NCBI GenBank assembly: GCA_009788135.1
Contig: WQSA01000005.1
Location: forward strand, 1 to 27,459
Source: Candidatus Fibrimonadales bacterium
Lineage (GTDB): Bacteria; Fibrobacterota; Fibrobacteria; Fibrobacterales; Fibrobacteraceae
DNA length: 27,459 nucleotides
Direction of reading: 5' to 3'
The notes beneath the pieces were generated by a model that ran no database searches, was not told where the DNA came from, and saw only the letters and a program-made list of their open reading frames with translations. Both the position numbers and the translations under genes were made by a program. How positions within the stretch are numbered: the stretch's first letter is position 1; each line of letters opens with the position of its first letter. Positions 6,105-13,981 of this stretch are shown piece after piece.

Positions 6105-7493
6105 CCTTCTTCCGTTGTTCCCTTCTTGGTAGATTGGAATGTCGTAATCGAATACGTAAAAGTCGGAGTATTCTCTGTGGCGGAAGTTGGGGGCTATGCG
6201 GATTGCCGCGCCGCTGATTTGCTTTGAAATGGAGAAATCGTATTGGAGGCTCAGTTCGCCAAATATGCCTTTTTTGTCAAAATCATAGCCGCTTCCTATT
6301 TGCAGGTGTTTTTTATCCGTTCCCTGCCTGAAATTGAGTTGCGTTGCTAGTCTTTCGCCCAAAAATAATCCGCCTTCTGCAAAAAGCAAGCTCTTTGACA
6401 AAAAACCGGAGAATTGAGGGTGCAGCGGAATTTGCCCGATTGCGTTTATGCCCTTTTGGTCGCCCTTTGTGTAACCGAGCGTTAGGGCTAGCGGGCTGGT
6501 TTTGTTGTAAAGCTTTTTCTCCAGTTGAGTTTGGCAACCGTAAATATCGGTGTTGAGCATGCCGCAAGCTGCCCAAACGGGAATTTTTTCCGAGTCCCAT
6601 AATAGATAATAGCGATCAAGGAATTCTCTTTGCGGCATGCGGTCCTGTTTTTTGGTTTTTAGCGATGGAGAAATTGCCCCAACCATATAAAAGTTAAATG
6701 GAACAACCAAAACGGCATCCATATCCAGAGCCATGCGCAACGGATAGATATTCCGGACAAATGAAACTGAATGGTCAAAAGCCGGGTTTATGTCTATATA
6801 TACAATAGGATCTTTTTCGGTTTGCAAAAGCGGCGCTTTTGCCTGAATGGAGGCATATATTGAATATCCTTCGGTGTATTCAGGGGAGCGCCAGGAAATG
6901 CTGGTACTCGCTTCCAAGTAAGATGGGATGTTAAAGGCCGCTAGGGGCCTTAGCGTAAAGATAGCGGAGGCTCCATAGCGGTTGTTATACCAAAAATTTT
7001 CAATGGCAAATGCCGCATAATCAATATCTATTTCGCCAGAAATGGAACCGACCGTGGCGTGAAGTTTTTCATCGTAAATGCCTGCAACGGTGAAATTATG
7101 CGAAGATCCTGCAAAATACCAACGTTTGCCGGAGAATCCAAATGCCAGGTTTTGTTCTTCTTCGTAAAACGGCAGAATGATTTTTGCCGCTGGGATAGGG
7201 CTTTTGCTGATTCCTAGACCGAGTTCCATAAAGGAAAGCGGTCTCATGACAAAGGAGTGGTCAATTCCTTCAAAAGAACCGGGTTTAAAGTTAAAGCGAG
7301 TTGCGTAGCCCACATCGCCTTGGTCTAAGGATTTGGGAGTTGGGGTATAAGAATAGCCATAATACCCGCCAGGACTTATAAAAGCGAAAACATTTGAAAA
7401 CAATAATGCAAATATTACCAATAATTGAGAATTGAGAATTGAGAATTGATAATAGGGCAAATTTAAAAGCCTTATTTTCTGATTATTCTCCAT
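6078..7493 (-). CDS. Predicted outer-membrane beta-barrel protein (possibly YjbH-like), unknown role
   Basis: The 471-residue protein has a signal peptide with h-region LLVIFALLFSNVFA and cleavage near residue 37. The mature part is rich in alternating hydrophobic and aromatic strands (for example GYATRFNF, YAAFAIENFWYNN, HLQIGSGYDF), as expected of a barrel. The beginning of the mature chain (GGYYGYSYTPTPKSLDQGD, then FKPGSFEGIDHSFVMRPLSFMELGLG) recalls YjbH/YmcA exopolysaccharide-associated proteins, a tentative assignment. The first 24 codons come from a heptamer inverted-repeat element (7420-7515) that supplies the GGAG and the ATG. It starts 30 nt after the DUF1015 stop and is probably cotranscribed with it. 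Confidence 0.7.
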   Translation of the reverse strand: MENNQKIRLLNLPYYQFSILNSQLLVIFALLFSNVFAFISPGGYYGYSYTPTPKSLDQGDVGYATRFNFKPGSFEGIDHSFVMRPLSFMELGLGISKSPIPAAKIILPFYEEEQNLAFGFSGKRWYFAGSSHNFTVAGIYDEKLHATVGSISGEIDIDYAAFAIENFWYNNRYGASAIFTLRPLAAFNIPSYLEASTSISWRSPEYTEGYSIYASIQAKAPLLQTEKDPIVYIDINPAFDHSVSFVRNIYPLRMALDMDAVLVVPFNFYMVGAISPSLKTKKQDRMPQREFLDRYYLLWDSEKIPVWAACGMLNTDIYGCQTQLEKKLYNKTSPLALTLGYTKGDQKGINAIGQIPLHPQFSGFLSKSLLFAEGGLFLGERLATQLNFRQGTDKKHLQIGSGYDFDKKGIFGELSLQYDFSISKQISGAAIRIAPNFRHREYSDFYVFDYDIPIYQEGNNGRRLHNFPWRK

Positions 7494-7515
7494 TCTCCAT
7501 TCTCCATTCTCAATT
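7420..7515 (-). repeat. Heptamer inverted-repeat element, copy 1
   Basis: The left arm 7420-7445 contains three TTGAGAA units on the plus strand. The right arm 7483-7515 contains TTCTCCA/TTCTCAA units. The 37-bp spacer is unique. Both arms are identical to those of copy 2 at 13893-13981. Read on the minus strand, the 5' arm gives tandem GGAGAAT with the last ATG starting the barrel gene, and the 3' arm encodes QFSILNSQ just before the signal-peptide core. Confidence 0.9.
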
Positions 7516-7523
7516 CAAATTTT

Positions 7524-8759
7524 TTAATCTAGCAGGTGCACTAAAAGCCCGTCTCTCAATTTTGGCTCAAACCATGTGCTTTTAGGCGGCATAATTCCGT
7601 CTGCGTCTGCAATGTCCATAAGTTCGTCCAGCGAAGTCGGGTACATTGCAAAGGCAGCGGCGCATTCGCCAGAATCCACTCTTGCCTGCAACTCGCCAAG
7701 CCCTCTTATTCCACCCACAAAATCTACCCGTTGCGAAGTGCGCGGGTCATCTATTCCGAGCAATGGCTGCAGTACCAGACTTTGCAAAAGCGAAACATCC
7801 AAATTATCTACAGGGTCTTTTTTGTTGTAATGTTTTTCCTGAAACTTGCATTTATACCATTCCCCTTTAAGGTAGAGGCTGAACTCCTTTGGTTCTTGCG
7901 GTGCAGTCAGGCACTGCAGTTTTTCAACATTGCAAATCTCCGAAAGTTTGTCAAGGAATTCTTCCGGGCTTTGCGTGTTCAGGTCTTTTACGAGCCTGTT
8001 GTAATCCATAATGCGGAGCTGCGTTGAAGGAAAGAGAATGGCCAGGAATCGGCTGTATTCCTCGTTTCCTTTGTGTTCCGGGTTAGCATCTGCCCTTGCT
8101 TTGGCGGCTCTAGCCCCGGCGGCGCTTCTGTGGTGCCCGTCTGCTATGTAGGTACATGGCAGCGAGGCGAACGATATGCGGAGCCTTTCTATGGCGGCTT
8201 CATCGTCTATTATCCAGACTGTGTGCCCTATGCCATCTTCTGCGGCAAAGTCGTAAATCGGGGGTTTTTGGAGAGCAGGTTTTATCAACGCAAATTGTCC
8301 TTTGTCCCTGTAAGTCAGGAATACAGGCCCGGTTTGCGCTCCTGTGGCCAATATGTGGTTCAGGCGGTCTTCTTCTTTGTCTGCCCTGGTGAGCTCGTGT
8401 TTTTTTATTGAGCCTTTGAAATAGTCGTCTGCTTTTACGCAGGCTACCAGCCCGTATTGCTCTCTGCCGTCCATAGTCTGGCGATAGACATAGAAGCAAG
8501 GGGTTTCTTCCTGAAAAATAACGCCTTCTCTCTCCATCTTTTTAAGATTGAGTTTTGCATGCTCATAGACTTCTTTGCTATGGGGATCTGCCTCTGGCAG
8601 CTCAATTTCCGAGCGGGTCACTCTTAAATAGGAGTAAGGCTTGCCATTTGCCATTTTAGCAGCTTCTTCGCCGTTCATAACATCGTAAGGCAGGGATGAT
8701 ATCTCAGCGGCTAATTCCGGTTTAGGACGCAGAGCGCGAAATGGGTGTATTGAAAACAT
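7524..8759 (-). CDS. DUF1015 family protein
   Basis: The 411-residue cytoplasmic protein matches the conserved DUF1015 family. It begins with the typical MFSIHPFRALRP and SLPYDVMNGEEA, contains HELTRADKEEDR and the signature IADGHHRSAAG, and ends near PPKSTWFEPKLRDGLL. The reaction is not established to my knowledge. ATG 8759 is preceded by TCTATATTACACCC, so the mRNA is probably leaderless. The open frame extends further upstream to 9137 but there it only shadows ruvB, and the family start matches 8759. It is divergent from ruvB with a 39-bp gap and is followed 30 nt later by the barrel protein gene. Confidence 0.85.
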   Translation of the reverse strand: MFSIHPFRALRPKPELAAEISSLPYDVMNGEEAAKMANGKPYSYLRVTRSEIELPEADPHSKEVYEHAKLNLKKMEREGVIFQEETPCFYVYRQTMDGREQYGLVACVKADDYFKGSIKKHELTRADKEEDRLNHILATGAQTGPVFLTYRDKGQFALIKPALQKPPIYDFAAEDGIGHTVWIIDDEAAIERLRISFASLPCTYIADGHHRSAAGARAAKARADANPEHKGNEEYSRFLAILFPSTQLRIMDYNRLVKDLNTQSPEEFLDKLSEICNVEKLQCLTAPQEPKEFSLYLKGEWYKCKFQEKHYNKKDPVDNLDVSLLQSLVLQPLLGIDDPRTSQRVDFVGGIRGLGELQARVDSGECAAAFAMYPTSLDELMDIADADGIMPPKSTWFEPKLRDGLLVHLLD

Positions 8760-8765
8760 GGGTGT

Positions 8766-8787
8766 AATATAGATAATTTTATATATT
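8766..8787. promoter_or_regulatory. Divergent -10 boxes between the DUF1015 gene and ruvB
   Basis: On the minus strand TATATT (8771-8766) lies 6 nt before ATG 8759. On the plus strand TATATT (8782-8787) lies 11 nt before ATG 8799. The whole gap is 39 bp, so the -35 region of each promoter must sit in or next to the other gene's 5' end and the two promoters probably compete. Confidence 0.55.
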
Positions 8788-8798
8788 TCATTACCCAT

Positions 8799-9812
8799 AT
8801 GCGCCCTGTTTCGCCCGAAAACGAATCTGTAGAAGAAGCTGCGGCAGAGCAAAGCCTGCGACCGCTCTCGCTTTTGGATTTTACCGGGCAAGAAGCTTTG
8901 AAAGAAAGCCTTTCCATATCCATACAGGCCGCTAAAAAAAGAAAAGACGCTCTGGACCACTGCCTGTTTTCCGGACCGCCCGGTTTGGGAAAAACCACGC
9001 TTGCCGGCATAATAGCGCAGGAAATGGGGGTAAAAATTCATGTCACCAGCGGTCCGGTTTTGGAAAAACCCAGCGATTTGGCTGGGTTGCTCACAAACTT
9101 GCAGCACGGCGATATACTGTTTATAGATGAAATTCACAGGCTGGGGCGCGTTATTGAAGAATATCTTTACCCAGCAATGGAAGATTTCAGGCTGGATATA
9201 ATGCTGGATGCCGGACCCGGAGCGAGAAGCGTTAATCTGCCGCTTAGACCCTTTACGCTTGTTGGAGCAACTACCAGAAGCGGTCTTTTGACCAGCCCGC
9301 TCAGGGACCGCTTTGGACTTCTGTTCCGTTTGGAGCTTTATTCTCCGGAAGAGCTTTTAATCATAATAAACCGCTCTGCAAAAATTCTTCAAGTTGAAAT
9401 AGAAAAGGATGCCGCTGTTCTTCTTGGCTCGCGTTGCCGAGGAACGCCTCGCATTGCAAACAGAGTTCTGCGCAGATGCAGAGACGTGGCTCAGGTAAAA
9501 GGCAGCGGAAAAATCACCATTGAAATTGCGGAGCGAACTTTGCAAATGCTTTCCATAGACTCAGACGGCTTGGATTTAATGGACAGGCGAATTCTGGAAT
9601 GCATAATTGACAATCACAACGGCGGGCCGGTTGGGCTCAGCACAATAGGAGCAGCGCTCGGCGAGGAACCGGATACCATAGAAGAAGTCTATGAACCATA
9701 TTTAATTCAAAAAGGCTTCTTGGCTCGCACTCCCAGAGGCAGAACCGTTACGCAGAACGGCTACAAAAAATGCAACCGAATTCCGCCAGAAGCGGGGTTG
9801 TTTAATACTTAA
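8799..9812 (+). CDS. ruvB: Holliday junction branch-migration helicase RuvB
   Basis: RuvB is the hexameric AAA+ motor that, with RuvA, drives branch migration of Holliday junctions for RuvC to resolve. The 337-residue product has normal length. Visible motifs are Walker A GPPGLGKTT (59-67), Walker B LFIDEIHR (107-114), sensor I GATTR (156-160), the PLRDRFG region (167-173) and the C-terminal winged helix with VGLSTIGAALGE and RTPRGR. ruvA and ruvC are not adjacent, so the genes are scattered. The 3' end overlaps ddh by 11 bp tail to tail. Confidence 0.97.
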   Translation: MRPVSPENESVEEAAAEQSLRPLSLLDFTGQEALKESLSISIQAAKKRKDALDHCLFSGPPGLGKTTLAGIIAQEMGVKIHVTSGPVLEKPSDLAGLLTNLQHGDILFIDEIHRLGRVIEEYLYPAMEDFRLDIMLDAGPGARSVNLPLRPFTLVGATTRSGLLTSPLRDRFGLLFRLELYSPEELLIIINRSAKILQVEIEKDAAVLLGSRCRGTPRIANRVLRRCRDVAQVKGSGKITIEIAERTLQMLSIDSDGLDLMDRRILECIIDNHNGGPVGLSTIGAALGEEPDTIEEVYEPYLIQKGFLARTPRGRTVTQNGYKKCNRIPPEAGLFNT

Positions 9813-10716
9813 TTCTTTGCAATCTTTCTTTGACTGTCGCTCCCTGAATAAAATCCAGCGGCGCAAGCTCCACAACCGTAAAGCAGCCGAACCTCTTCTC
9901 AGCGCGAGCACGGAACACTGCACGGGCTGCTGCATACATCACGTTAGCCGTCATAACAGGGTTCACTCCAGAAAGCGTAATGTCCACCTTAACATCCTTA
10001 CCAGAATTTATCAAATGCCCCTTATGCTTGTTGGTATCATGCTTAGCTATGCTAGACACGAATTTTACAACAGTCAAGTCTTTCACAAAATATGGATGAT
10101 TCTTTATCTCTTTTTCAAGACGCTGATGCTGAGACTTATCCGCTACCACGTAAACTTCACGGCGCTGCGTTCCGGGTTTGCTGCCCGGCAATGTAAGGGA
10201 AACCGCATCTTTAACGCCTTCAATCGCTTTGACCTCGGTTGTATGCCCCATGCTGCGGCCAGGACCAAAAGTAGTAAGAGTTTCGCCCAAAGGGGAAAGC
10301 TGCATAAACAGCGCACGCTGAATTGAATCAAAACCAGGATCCCAGCCTGTGGCTAAAATTGAAACCGCATGGTTTTTAACTGCCAGCTTGCCCAAATCCT
10401 CGCGATATTTGACTATCTTGGGATGAGAATCAAAACAATCCACAGTGCTTATGCCAAGGCTCAAAAACTTCTTCACATCTTCTTTCACGCAACCGCTCGG
10501 ACCTGCACACAGAATTACATCCGGCTTAACCTTGAGCGCCCTTACATCAGATACAACGGGAACGCCATTGCTCTTGCCTGTAACATTGCGGCGAATTATC
10601 CCCACAAGGCTTATATCGTTTTTTGAACCGAACTTGGCAACATGGTCCAAGTGAGTTTGCAGAATCGCCTGACCGATGTTCCCAAAACTGCTTATTGCTA
10701 TTTTGATTTTTTGCAT
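9802..10716 (-). CDS. ddh: meso-diaminopimelate D-dehydrogenase
   Basis: This NADPH enzyme makes meso-2,6-diaminopimelate in one step from tetrahydrodipicolinate and ammonia, serving lysine and peptidoglycan synthesis. The 304-residue protein starts with a Rossmann motif (ISSFGNIGQAI). It carries the family signatures CFDSHPKI, ATGWDPGFDSIQRALF, FGPGRSMGHTTEV and SGVNPVMTANVM. GAGG precedes ATG 10716 by 6 nt, and only 3 nt separate it from the nuoM stop, so it is cotranscribed and probably coupled with nuoM. The 3' end overlaps convergent ruvB. Its pathway partner lysC is in the same window at 16934. Confidence 0.93.
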   Translation of the reverse strand: MQKIKIAISSFGNIGQAILQTHLDHVAKFGSKNDISLVGIIRRNVTGKSNGVPVVSDVRALKVKPDVILCAGPSGCVKEDVKKFLSLGISTVDCFDSHPKIVKYREDLGKLAVKNHAVSILATGWDPGFDSIQRALFMQLSPLGETLTTFGPGRSMGHTTEVKAIEGVKDAVSLTLPGSKPGTQRREVYVVADKSQHQRLEKEIKNHPYFVKDLTVVKFVSSIAKHDTNKHKGHLINSGKDVKVDITLSGVNPVMTANVMYAAARAVFRARAEKRFGCFTVVELAPLDFIQGATVKERLQRIKY

Positions 10717-10719
10717 TTT

Positions 10720-12204
10720 TTACCTCGCTATATTCGCAAAAATAGGTACCAAACTCGTATCTAAAAATTTGGAAATCCAACCCGGGCAAAGACCCATTCC
10801 AAAAATACAGATAAAATATATTCCCAATACAATCCTTTCCTGAATTGTTGCCTTTGGCAAACTCTCAAACCTCGTATTCAACGGACCGTTGAGCATCTTG
10901 TTCGTTGCCTGCAAAACATAAACCGCAGTCGTGGTTATAGAAAGAATTGCAAAAACTGCAACAACCTTAACCACAATGTTGCTGGATTGCCAAGACCCTA
11001 TGAAAATCGGAAGCTCCGCAGCGAACCCGCTAAGACCCGGCAAACCTAGACCTGTGAAACCGGCGATTACAAAACCTATGCCTATAAGCGGCATAATCTT
11101 CATCAAACCGCCCATCTCGTCAACAATTCTCGTATGAGTCCTGCCGTAAATCATTCCTATGCACGCAAAGAACAAACCGGTCAAAAATCCGTGCGAAAGC
11201 ATTTGCAAAGTTGCGCCCTTTATGGAAACAAGATTCGCAGCGCACAAACCCAGGAATATAAGCCCCAAATGAGAAATGGAAGAATAAGCTATAATGTATT
11301 TCAAATCTCTCTGCTTAATGGCAATAAACGCAGCTGCTACCACATTGAACAAAACCAGCACTACTATATAAGGCAACCAGAACCTCGCTCCCTCAGGCAT
11401 CAAATACATTGCCACGCGTAAACAAGCATAAGTTCCCATTTTCATCATAACGCCAGCCGCAAACATGGAAACCGCAGTGGGTGCAGCGCTATGGCCATCA
11501 GGGCTCCAGTTATGGAACGGAAACAGCGAACCGGAAATAGCAAAACCTATAAACAAAAGCGGGAAAGCCCACATCTGAAAATCTTCCGAAAAAGCAACAT
11601 TCGCAAGAGCACGAATATCCCAGCTTCCAATGCCGCCCTCAAAATACATGATAATAACAACAATCAACGCAAACGCACTGCCAAGCGCAAGCGTCAAAGT
11701 GAGCTTTTTTCCGCAATAATCTTTTCTCCCAGTGCCCCAACCTGCAATCATAAGATACATGGCAAGAGCTTCAATTTCGTAAAAAATCATAAACTGGAAC
11801 AGATCAAAGCTCAAAAATACGCCAAACACGCCGGCGCCCAGAATCTGAATCATGGCAAAGAATTCCTTTGGCCGCTCTACATTCCAGCTCATCAAAATAC
11901 CCGTGAAAACTATTATGGAAGCCAAAACGCACATCAAAATAGAAAGGGCATCGGCTCCTATTATAAACCTTATGCCCAAAGCAGGCAACCAAGGCGCATC
12001 AGTCACATATTGTATGTCCCCTGAGCCCGTGCACATCGCCAAACCATAAATCTTAACAGTAAAAAATACGCAAAGCATCATATTGGCCAGTGCAGATATG
12101 GCATGGAACATCTTTATGGTTTGGCTTTGTCCCCTGGGTATAACCAAACCCACGAAAACCGTTAACACGGGCAAAAACCAAATCAAATTAAGAATCGCAG
12201 CCAT
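10720..12204 (-). CDS. nuoM: NADH-quinone oxidoreductase subunit M (NuoM)-like proton-channel protein
   Basis: The 494-residue membrane protein belongs to the NuoL/M/N-MrpD antiporter-like family, with about 14 hydrophobic helices. Features of NuoM are the helix-5 glutamate in FYEIEALAMYLMIAGWG, the broken-helix signature HNWSPDGHSAAPTAVSMFAAGVMMKMGTY with its conserved Lys, and IKQRDLKYIIAYSSISHLG. In complex I it forms one of the antiporter-like proton channels. No other nuo gene is present. It sits between an Ig-fold lipoprotein (9-nt gap) and ddh (3-nt gap), so it is either a dispersed complex I gene or part of another ion-pumping complex. No clear Shine-Dalgarno precedes ATG 12204. Confidence 0.88.
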   Translation of the reverse strand: MAAILNLIWFLPVLTVFVGLVIPRGQSQTIKMFHAISALANMMLCVFFTVKIYGLAMCTGSGDIQYVTDAPWLPALGIRFIIGADALSILMCVLASIIVFTGILMSWNVERPKEFFAMIQILGAGVFGVFLSFDLFQFMIFYEIEALAMYLMIAGWGTGRKDYCGKKLTLTLALGSAFALIVVIIMYFEGGIGSWDIRALANVAFSEDFQMWAFPLLFIGFAISGSLFPFHNWSPDGHSAAPTAVSMFAAGVMMKMGTYACLRVAMYLMPEGARFWLPYIVVLVLFNVVAAAFIAIKQRDLKYIIAYSSISHLGLIFLGLCAANLVSIKGATLQMLSHGFLTGLFFACIGMIYGRTHTRIVDEMGGLMKIMPLIGIGFVIAGFTGLGLPGLSGFAAELPIFIGSWQSSNIVVKVVAVFAILSITTTAVYVLQATNKMLNGPLNTRFESLPKATIQERIVLGIYFICIFGMGLCPGWISKFLDTSLVPIFANIAR

Positions 12205-12213
12205 ATTGGGAAT

Positions 12214-13959
12214 CTAGAAAATTAACTCTTTCTCATATATACCCCAAGGCTCTCCAGCCTGCAAAGGAAATATGGAACCGGAAGTCAAGCGGCCATCTCC
12301 ATTTAAGTCCTTGAAATATATAATCTTATATGTACCTTTGGGCAAGTCTTTAATTTCAAAATCCCCCGTACCATCACACCTTGCCTTCCACTCCTTGCCC
12401 ATGCTTTTTGAAGTGAATTTCCCTATTTTACGGGTTATAATTTCCTGCGCAACTACTATAGTCAAAGCATTGCCGTCTGAAATCTTGCCTTTTAGCGGAG
12501 CTAACTTCAATCTGGAAATCGTATTGAACTGGGTCAAAAGCCTTTCCCTGAACAAAGTATCCACAACAGAATCCTTGTCAACCTGCACGAATTTAATTTT
12601 CGCATCCATTCCCCAAGCGGGATTTGCAGATATTTCCAAGCTAATCGCATCCATTTGCTTAATCTCCACGCCAACGGTGTCTTCATTTACATACAAACGG
12701 AATTTCAGAGTATCGGCGGAAATCGGGCGATTGTAAAATAGCTTGATTGGCAAATTTGATAAAATGTCATCCGCTCCCTTTGATGGCTCAACTTTTGAAA
12801 TTGCAGTCTGAGTAATTTCGTCGTCGGGTATCTTTTTGTACTTGAATTTTGCGGAAGCTCGTGCGGTATCCAATGTTCTTCCCAAAGAATCCCTTGCATA
12901 AAGGCAGCTTGCAGAGTAAAGGCTGTCGTTTTTCAAATTGTCAAACAGCAGCACCGGATTTTTGCTATTCGGTTCCGCATATATGCCATACGGCAAAAGC
13001 GTATCTTTAGCCGTGGCAAAAAAACATTTCAGGGAATCCAAAACTATGAAACGGGAAAATGAAAATTCAATTTCCCTGTTCCCTCTTTGCGAAACTCCGT
13101 CAAGAGTCATAGAAGATGTATCCAAATCTCCAAGCGAAAAACTGAGCAGTTGCTTTTCTTCGTTCAACTCAAATGGAAAAGTCGCAACGCCTGCAATTTC
13201 GCTGTCCATATCAAGTTTTTGACTATTGTTCCCATCCAAAAATGCCACGGCCAAATACAAGCCTGCCTGCATTCCCTGCAAAGTCCCGTTCCCAAGGCTA
13301 TCGGTTTGAGCTATATACAGCGGTATCTCTTTTGTTATATTTGGAAAAGTATCCGCTACTGCAGTTAGCGTGGAATCCCTGAACTTTTCCAAATATCTTT
13401 TATGAGCACGGACCGGGCCTATAGGATAAAACGCAACAACTGGAAATTTCTTTTTTCTGGTCAAAGAATCATGAAGCAGAACGGAAAAATCCGTTTTCAA
13501 ACTATCCAGATAACTTCCCGTGGAAAATAAAATTTGAAATGGTTTTTCCAGCGGATTGTTGCGCAGATCTTTTATCGCATTTGTGATGGTGAGCGTGTAT
13601 GTCGTATTGGAATCCAAAGGCTCGGTGGCATATATGCGCAATTTATCGCCATCGGCTTTCATACGCAACCTTCCGGAAATAGGCGGCGAAATCACAGCAG
13701 CGCCAGCTGGCGGTTTTTGAACTATCCATTCGTCAAATTGCAAAGTCAAATCCAAATTCACGCTTTGATTTATTGAATTAGGCGCAAGAGATGTTCCGCC
13801 AACCCTGGGCGGCAACTTATCTTCCGGCCCGCCAGACGGAGGAACCACCGTAGCGCAGGATATTAAAAATAATGTAAATATAATGGTTAATGAATAATTG
13901 AGAATTGAGAATTGAGAATACTCATCTACAAATGCTTTTAAGTTTGACTTATTCTCCAT
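12214..13959 (-). CDS. Ig-like (SbsA/Big_5-type) domain lipoprotein
   Basis: The 581-residue protein has a signal peptide ending in LISC (Cys35), then ATVVPPSGGPEDKLPPRVGG. That start matches a widespread Bacteroidota/Fibrobacterota lipoprotein type, followed by an N-terminal Ig-like domain with FDEWIV, LDSNTTYTLTI and ILFSTGSYLDSL. The C-terminal part has KGTYKIIYFKDLNGDGRL, like a carboxypeptidase-regulatory or SdrD-like beta sandwich. Function is unknown; outer-membrane attachment is inferred. I chose ATG 13959 because a GGAG lies 8 nt upstream; a TTG at 13995 would extend into rsmI. The first ~22 codons derive from the heptamer repeat element at 13893-13981. It is followed closely by nuoM. 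Confidence 0.8.
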   Translation of the reverse strand: MENKSNLKAFVDEYSQFSILNYSLTIIFTLFLISCATVVPPSGGPEDKLPPRVGGTSLAPNSINQSVNLDLTLQFDEWIVQKPPAGAAVISPPISGRLRMKADGDKLRIYATEPLDSNTTYTLTITNAIKDLRNNPLEKPFQILFSTGSYLDSLKTDFSVLLHDSLTRKKKFPVVAFYPIGPVRAHKRYLEKFRDSTLTAVADTFPNITKEIPLYIAQTDSLGNGTLQGMQAGLYLAVAFLDGNNSQKLDMDSEIAGVATFPFELNEEKQLLSFSLGDLDTSSMTLDGVSQRGNREIEFSFSRFIVLDSLKCFFATAKDTLLPYGIYAEPNSKNPVLLFDNLKNDSLYSASCLYARDSLGRTLDTARASAKFKYKKIPDDEITQTAISKVEPSKGADDILSNLPIKLFYNRPISADTLKFRLYVNEDTVGVEIKQMDAISLEISANPAWGMDAKIKFVQVDKDSVVDTLFRERLLTQFNTISRLKLAPLKGKISDGNALTIVVAQEIITRKIGKFTSKSMGKEWKARCDGTGDFEIKDLPKGTYKIIYFKDLNGDGRLTSGSIFPLQAGEPWGIYEKELIF

Positions 13960-13981
13960 TCTCCATTCTCCATTCTCAATT
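13893..13981 (-). repeat. Heptamer inverted-repeat element, copy 2
   Basis: The left arm is 13893-13918 and the right arm 13949-13981. Both are identical to those of copy 1, while the 30-bp spacer differs and is 7 bp (one unit) shorter. On the minus strand it contains the last codons and TGA of rsmI, the GGAG and ATG of the lipoprotein gene, and the codons for SQFSILN directly before the signal-peptide core. GGTTAAT flanks the element on both sides in inverted orientation. Confidence 0.9.

Noticed and set aside
7420..7515. Heptamer arrays considered as a CRISPR or direct-repeat spacer array
   Set aside because: Units are 7 bp, contiguous and arranged as inverted arms around one spacer; no CRISPR-sized repeats or cas genes are present.
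8760..9137. N-terminal extension of the DUF1015 frame
   Set aside because: It runs antisense through ruvB; the family start and a TATATT box 6 nt upstream both fix the ATG at 8759.
9817..10326. 169-codon antisense frame inside ddh
   Set aside because: Shadow of a well-supported enzyme gene; no family resemblance.
11491..12024. 177-codon antisense frame inside nuoM
   Set aside because: Low-complexity, Lys/Asn/His-rich shadow of a highly conserved membrane protein gene.
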